Of a DNA stretch of 17,666 nucleotides, positions 14,417 through 17,666 are shown one piece after another. This stretch comes from Thermohalobaculum sp039030915 (lineage in GTDB: Bacteria; Pseudomonadota; Alphaproteobacteria; Rhodobacterales; Rhodobacteraceae). The position numbers and the translations under genes were made by a program. The number at the start of each line of letters is the position of its first letter. Position 1 is the stretch's first letter. The stretch covers positions 1 through 17,666 of the forward strand of contig JBCCDG010000084.1 in NCBI GenBank assembly GCA_039030915.1, in the 5' to 3' direction. The notes under the pieces were generated by a model. The model searched no databases, was not told the origin of the DNA, and saw only the letters and a list, made by a program, of their open reading frames with translations.

Positions 14417-15070
14417 TCAGGTAGCGCTCAGGAAGATGTGGAGGGCGATGGGCCCGTGGGCGCCGAGCTGGAGCGTCTGTCCGATATCCGCCGAGCGTGA
14501 GGGACCTGTGACGAGGTTCACCGTCCGCGGATCGAGCCCGGTGTCGCGAAAGCGCGCCCAAAGCTCCTCGAAGCCCGCACAGACATCCTCTTCACGCAAG
14601 AGCACAAAATGCGACTCGCCCAGAAAGGTAAGTGTCACTGGATTGTCCTTCCCGCTCGCCAGAAGGAGCGTTCCGGTCTCCGCCGAGCCCAGAACGGCGC
14701 GGGAAAGCGTAACGGGCTCCACCAGTCGTCCGGGGCCATGACTGACCTCGAGCCCGGCCGCATCGGCCTCCAGAGCCTCGTTCAGCATCGGGTCCGCGCC
14801 GAGCCGGACGGCGGCGGGCAGGTTGCGCCCGCGCAGCTCCTCCGCCAGCGCGCGGGGCAGGGCGGCGGGGTTCTCGATCCGGCTGACGGTCGCGTCCGCG
14901 GCGAGAGCCTTTTCCATGAAGAGCGCGATGCGCTCCTTCCCGGCCTTCTGCCCCTGCGCGGGCACGGGGCCGCGCGCACCGGCCTTCGCCAGCCGCTCGG
15001 CCCGGGCCGCCGCTTCCCCGTCGCCTGCCTGCCGGCGGATACGCTCGAGAATGCGGTCGCGCGCGCTCAT
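14417..15070 (-). CDS. lutC: LutC/YkgG-family lactate utilisation protein
   Basis: The 217-residue cytoplasmic protein of the LUD domain family is the third component of the iron-sulfur L-lactate oxidation complex (lactate to pyruvate). It begins MSARDRILERIRRQ and has the family motifs HGPGRLVEPVTLSRAVLGSA, ETGTLLLASG, SHFVLLREEDV and NLVTGPSRSADIGQTLQLGA, then HGPIALHIFL at the end. Length and motifs are complete. ATG 15070 overlaps the lutB stop in ATGA, and GGAGGAG (15076-15082 on the plus strand) lies 5 bases upstream. It is the last gene of the minus-strand lut operon and converges with the LysM gene across 119 bases in which I see no clear terminator. Confidence 0.95.
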   Translation of the reverse strand: MSARDRILERIRRQAGDGEAAARAERLAKAGARGPVPAQGQKAGKERIALFMEKALAADATVSRIENPAALPRALAEELRGRNLPAAVRLGADPMLNEALEADAAGLEVSHGPGRLVEPVTLSRAVLGSAETGTLLLASGKDNPVTLTFLGESHFVLLREEDVCAGFEELWARFRDTGLDPRTVNLVTGPSRSADIGQTLQLGAHGPIALHIFLSAT

Positions 15071-16515
15071 GCCCGCTCCTCCGCCGCCTTGCGCGTCCTC
15101 GGCCCGGTCCACTGCGCCTGGAAGGTGCCGCCCTCGGGTCGCGGAAAGTCCCGATGCTTCGTCCATCCCTCGCCCATCGGCATGTGCCGGAGCCGCGGCG
15201 AACCCGCCGCCCAGAGGCGCAGCCCGAGCCCGGAGAACCACGTCGCGACCGCGTAGATCATCGGCCGCTGCCCCAGCCAGCGCCATGCCGCGAGCCCCCA
15301 GCGCGCCGCGCCGGGCGCGAGGCCCTTCTCGAACTCCCGCTCCCGCCAGTGCCGCATCATCTTGGGCAGCGGAATGCGCATGGGGCACACGGCCTCGCAG
15401 CGCCCGCAAAAGGTGGAGGCGTTGGGCAGTTGCCCCCCTTCTTCGACGCCGATGAGCGAGGGCGTCAGCACCGCGCCCATCGGGCCGGGGTAGACCCAGC
15501 CATACGCGTGCCCGCCGACCGCGTGATAGACCGGGCAGTGGTTCATGCAGGCGCCGCAGCGGATGCAGCGCAGCATCTCCTGAAATTCCGTGCCGAGCAT
15601 GCCCGTGCGCCCGTTGTCGAGGAGGACGACGTGGTACTCCTCGGGCCCGTCCGGGTCCTCCTCCCGCCGCCCACCGGAGGAGAAGGTGGTGTAGACCGTC
15701 GCCTCCTGCCCCGTGGCCGAGCGCGCCAGCACGCGCAGGATCGTCGAGGCGTCGTCGAGCGTCGGCACGATCTTCTCGAGGCTCGCCATCACGATGTGCA
15801 CGCGCGGCAGGCTCTGGCTGAGATCGCCGTTACCCTCGTTCGTGACGATGACGGACTGCCCGGTCTCCGCGATCAGCATGTTGGCGCCCGTGATGCCCAC
15901 ATCGGCGGCGAAGTACTTCTCGCGGAGCACGCCGCGCGCCTCGGAGAGCATCGAGTGCAACTCCGACAGGCTGCGGTCGGCCGGCAGGTGCTTGTGCGTC
16001 TCGCGGAAGAGCTTCTCCACCTCCGCCACGGTCACGTGCACGGCTGGCGCGATGATGTGGCTCGGGATCTCGCCGCGGAGCTGGATGATGTACTCGCCGA
16101 GATCCGTCTCCTGCGCGCGGATGCCGTGCGCCTCGAGATGGCCGTTGATCCCGCACTCCTCGGAGATCATCGACTTGCCCTTGTTGACCGTCTTCGCGCC
16201 GGCCTGCTGGCAGATCTCGAGCACGATGCGCTGCGCATCCTCCGCCGTCTCCGCCCAGTGCACGTGACCGCCTGCGGCGATCACCTTTTCCTCGTAGGTC
16301 TCGAGATAACCCGCGAGATTGGCGAGCACGTGGTTCTTCAGGTCCCGCGCCGCATCGCGCAGGTCGTCGAACTCCGGCATCGCTGCCCGCGCCTTGGCGC
16401 GCTTGTCGATAAAGCCCGTCTGTGCGGCCCTCATCGCCTCCTGAATATTCGGGTTCGCCAGCGCCTCGCGCGCATTCTCCTTGAAACGTTTGGTCTTGGG
16501 CTCGTGCACGCTCAT
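15067..16515 (-). CDS. lutB: LutB iron-sulfur protein of L-lactate oxidation
   Basis: The 482-residue protein has an N-terminal LUD-type region (about 60-300) and then a ferredoxin-like segment. The latter has C317, C320, C323 and C327 (CIRCGACMNHCP) and C370, C373 and C377 (CGRCEAVCPM), consistent with two [4Fe-4S] clusters. A C-terminal region follows, as in LutB/YkgF. The protein acts in the cytoplasm with LutA and LutC to oxidise L-lactate to pyruvate. All expected cysteines are present. ATG 16515 has a strong AAGGAGG (16522-16528 on the plus strand) 6 bases upstream. Its start overlaps the stop of the preceding membrane-protein gene (ATGA) and its stop overlaps the lutC start (ATGA). Confidence 0.97.
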   Translation of the reverse strand: MSVHEPKTKRFKENAREALANPNIQEAMRAAQTGFIDKRAKARAAMPEFDDLRDAARDLKNHVLANLAGYLETYEEKVIAAGGHVHWAETAEDAQRIVLEICQQAGAKTVNKGKSMISEECGINGHLEAHGIRAQETDLGEYIIQLRGEIPSHIIAPAVHVTVAEVEKLFRETHKHLPADRSLSELHSMLSEARGVLREKYFAADVGITGANMLIAETGQSVIVTNEGNGDLSQSLPRVHIVMASLEKIVPTLDDASTILRVLARSATGQEATVYTTFSSGGRREEDPDGPEEYHVVLLDNGRTGMLGTEFQEMLRCIRCGACMNHCPVYHAVGGHAYGWVYPGPMGAVLTPSLIGVEEGGQLPNASTFCGRCEAVCPMRIPLPKMMRHWREREFEKGLAPGAARWGLAAWRWLGQRPMIYAVATWFSGLGLRLWAAGSPRLRHMPMGEGWTKHRDFPRPEGGTFQAQWTGPRTRKAAEERA

Positions 16516-16964
16516 CTTGCGCCTCCTTCTCTCCGTGACCAAACCGACGCGTGGAAATCGACGCCGAGCTGCGCTGCCAGAAAGAGTGATATCGAAAGAA
16601 CAGCGTAGAAGAAGGTCATAAAGGAGACGGCGTTCAGCTGCTCTCCCCAACCATCAGCCTCGGACAGAAAGCTCAGAAAACTGTAAGTGACCGGATGCAT
16701 CGCCATCAGGATCGCGACCGAACCGAACGCAAAGCTGACCTGCCAGTGTCCGCGTCCAAGCCTCCATCCGATCAGGCGGGCGACGAGATACCAGAGCGGG
16801 ATCACGGCGAGCGCGACGCCGGCCAGGACTTGGTTTGCGTAGATCAGGCCTAGGATGGTGAACAGGAAGAGCGCGCATCCGAACGTCGCGGTCGCTCCGA
16901 TACATCCTAAGCCGGTCACAAGCACGGACACCCATCTCAGCAACGCTGCTGCCGACATCCTCAT
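16512..16964 (-). CDS. Small four-helix membrane protein embedded in the lut operon
   Basis: I do not recognise this 150-residue protein. It has about four hydrophobic segments: about 8-38 (WVSVLVTGLGCIGATATFGC and on), 41-63 (IYANQVLAGVALAVIPLWYL), 76-100 (FAFGSVAILMAMHPVTYSFL) and 113-135 (AVSFMTFFYAVLSISLFLAA). The loops are short and the C-terminus is basic (WSRREGGAR). It has no cofactor motif and no transporter signature. Its start ATG 16964 overlaps the lutA stop (ATGA), and its stop overlaps the lutB start (ATGA), so it is translated as part of the operon. In the usual lut operon A, B and C are contiguous; a lactate permease (LctP/LldP) is much larger, so this is not that. A membrane tether, quinone-coupling or uptake accessory role is conjecture. 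Codon use looks less G/C-extreme than its neighbours, suggesting later insertion. Confidence 0.82.
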   Translation of the reverse strand: MRMSAAALLRWVSVLVTGLGCIGATATFGCALFLFTILGLIYANQVLAGVALAVIPLWYLVARLIGWRLGRGHWQVSFAFGSVAILMAMHPVTYSFLSFLSEADGWGEQLNAVSFMTFFYAVLSISLFLAAQLGVDFHASVWSRREGGAR

Positions 16965-17666
16965 TCCCCGATCGCCGGTGTGTCGGTCTGGCCGGCCAGG
17001 ATCTCGACCACATGGCGGGCCTTCACCGGCTTGCCCTCTCGGCTGAGCTTGCCGGCCATGTTCATGAGGCAGCCGAGATCGCCTGCCAGCAGCAGGTCGG
17101 CGCCCGTCATCGCGATGTTGTTGCCCTTGTTGCCGACCATCTTGTTGGAGATGTCCGGGTACTTCACGCAGAAGGTCCCGCCAAAGCCGCAGCAGACCTC
17201 GGCGTCCTTCATCTCCTGCAGCTCCAACCCCTCGATCCTGCCGAGGAGCCGGCGAGGCTGTTCCTTGATGCCGAGGGAGCGCAGGCCCGAGCAGCTGTCA
17301 TGGTAGGTCGCCCTCACCTTACCATCGGCGGGCATGGCGGCTCCGATCCCCTCCACCTTCAGCACATCGGTGAGGAAGCTCGTGATCTCATGGGTACGCG
17401 CCGAGAGCGCCTCGGCGCGCGCGCGCATCGCCGAGCCCTCCTCAAAGAGCCCGGGATAATCCTTCACCACGGTCGCTGCGCAGGAGCCGGAAGGGACGAC
17501 CACGTAATCCGCGCCCTCGAGCGTCTCGATCATCGTCTCGGCGAGCTTCCGCGCCCCCCGCTTGTCGCCCGAAGTGTAGTTCGGCTGGCCACAGCATGTC
17601 TGGCGCGGGACGTAGACGGTGCAACCGGCGTCTTCCAGAAGCTTGACGCTTGCATGGCCCACGCTC
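16961..17666 (-). CDS. lutA: LutA/YkgE-family protein of L-lactate oxidation, N-terminus beyond window
   Basis: About 235 residues are present; the 5' end is cut by the window edge. The protein has the two cysteine-rich (CCG) domains that mark LutA and heterodisulfide-reductase-B-like proteins: QTCCGQPNYTSG near the visible N-terminus and VCCGFGGTFCVKYPDIS near the C-terminus. SGSCAATVVKDYP and TYHDSCSGLRSLGI lie between. These cysteines bind an iron-sulfur cluster used in L-lactate oxidation. Family length (about 240-260) implies only a short missing N-terminus, so the in-frame GTG at 17662 is not the real start. It is the first visible gene of the lut operon, and the promoter lies outside the window. 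Its stop overlaps the next gene's ATG. Confidence 0.95.
   Translation of the reverse strand, partial: SVGHASVKLLEDAGCTVYVPRQTCCGQPNYTSGDKRGARKLAETMIETLEGADYVVVPSGSCAATVVKDYPGLFEEGSAMRARAEALSARTHEITSFLTDVLKVEGIGAAMPADGKVRATYHDSCSGLRSLGIKEQPRRLLGRIEGLELQEMKDAEVCCGFGGTFCVKYPDISNKMVGNKGNNIAMTGADLLLAGDLGCLMNMAGKLSREGKPVKARHVVEILAGQTDTPAIGE

Overview
Most of the window (about 990 to 17666) is dense, GC-rich bacterial coding sequence with strong G/C preference at third codon positions. Its gene content (LutABC, YddG-like DMT exporter, BglX-type glucosidase, VWA protein with two-component system) suggests an alphaproteobacterium, probably a marine or aquatic Rhodobacterales-like organism. That placement is an inference from protein style; no marker gene is present.

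The first ~990 bases do not belong with the rest. They are much AT-richer and look like at least three pieces: (a) about 1-520, with a short secreted-protein-like reading frame that fits no alphaproteobacterial gene; (b) about 524-610, a long imperfect palindrome; (c) 717 to about 992 on the minus strand, the C-terminal ~91 residues of an FtsX-family ABC permease in the Bacteroidetes style. The FtsX fragment runs directly into a VWA gene that has lost its own 5' end. The simplest reading is a chimeric assembly or amplification join, not a natural locus.

Left block (990-5115, +): a 5'-truncated VWA surface protein with a C-terminal PEP-CTERM/LPXTG-like anchor, a strand-specific intergenic hairpin, an OmpR-type response regulator and its histidine kinase. 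The arrangement recalls the 'proteobacterial dedicated sortase' loci, but no sortase is visible and the upstream flank is lost at the junction.

Middle block: a minus-strand DMT/EamA exporter (5168-6148), divergent from a translationally coupled pair of SbmA/YddA-type ABC transporter and GH3 beta-glucosidase (6384-10879, +). Convergent to this pair is a minus-strand alpha/beta hydrolase (10926-11723), followed by a tRNA-Gly(GCC) gene (11785-11859, -).

Right block: a LysR regulator (-) divergent from an exported LysM protein carrying one or two catalytically dead rhodanese folds (+), both apparently starting with TTG. The window ends with the minus-strand L-lactate oxidation operon: lutA (cut by the window end), an unrecognised small membrane protein, lutB and lutC. 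All three gene boundaries in this operon are 4-base ATGA overlaps, so the membrane protein is embedded in a tightly coupled lut operon.

The least ordinary items are the membrane protein inside lut, the LysM/pseudo-rhodanese fusion, the anchor signal on the VWA protein with its neighbouring two-component system, and the chimeric left end. I see no CRISPR array, insertion sequence or recognisable defence system.
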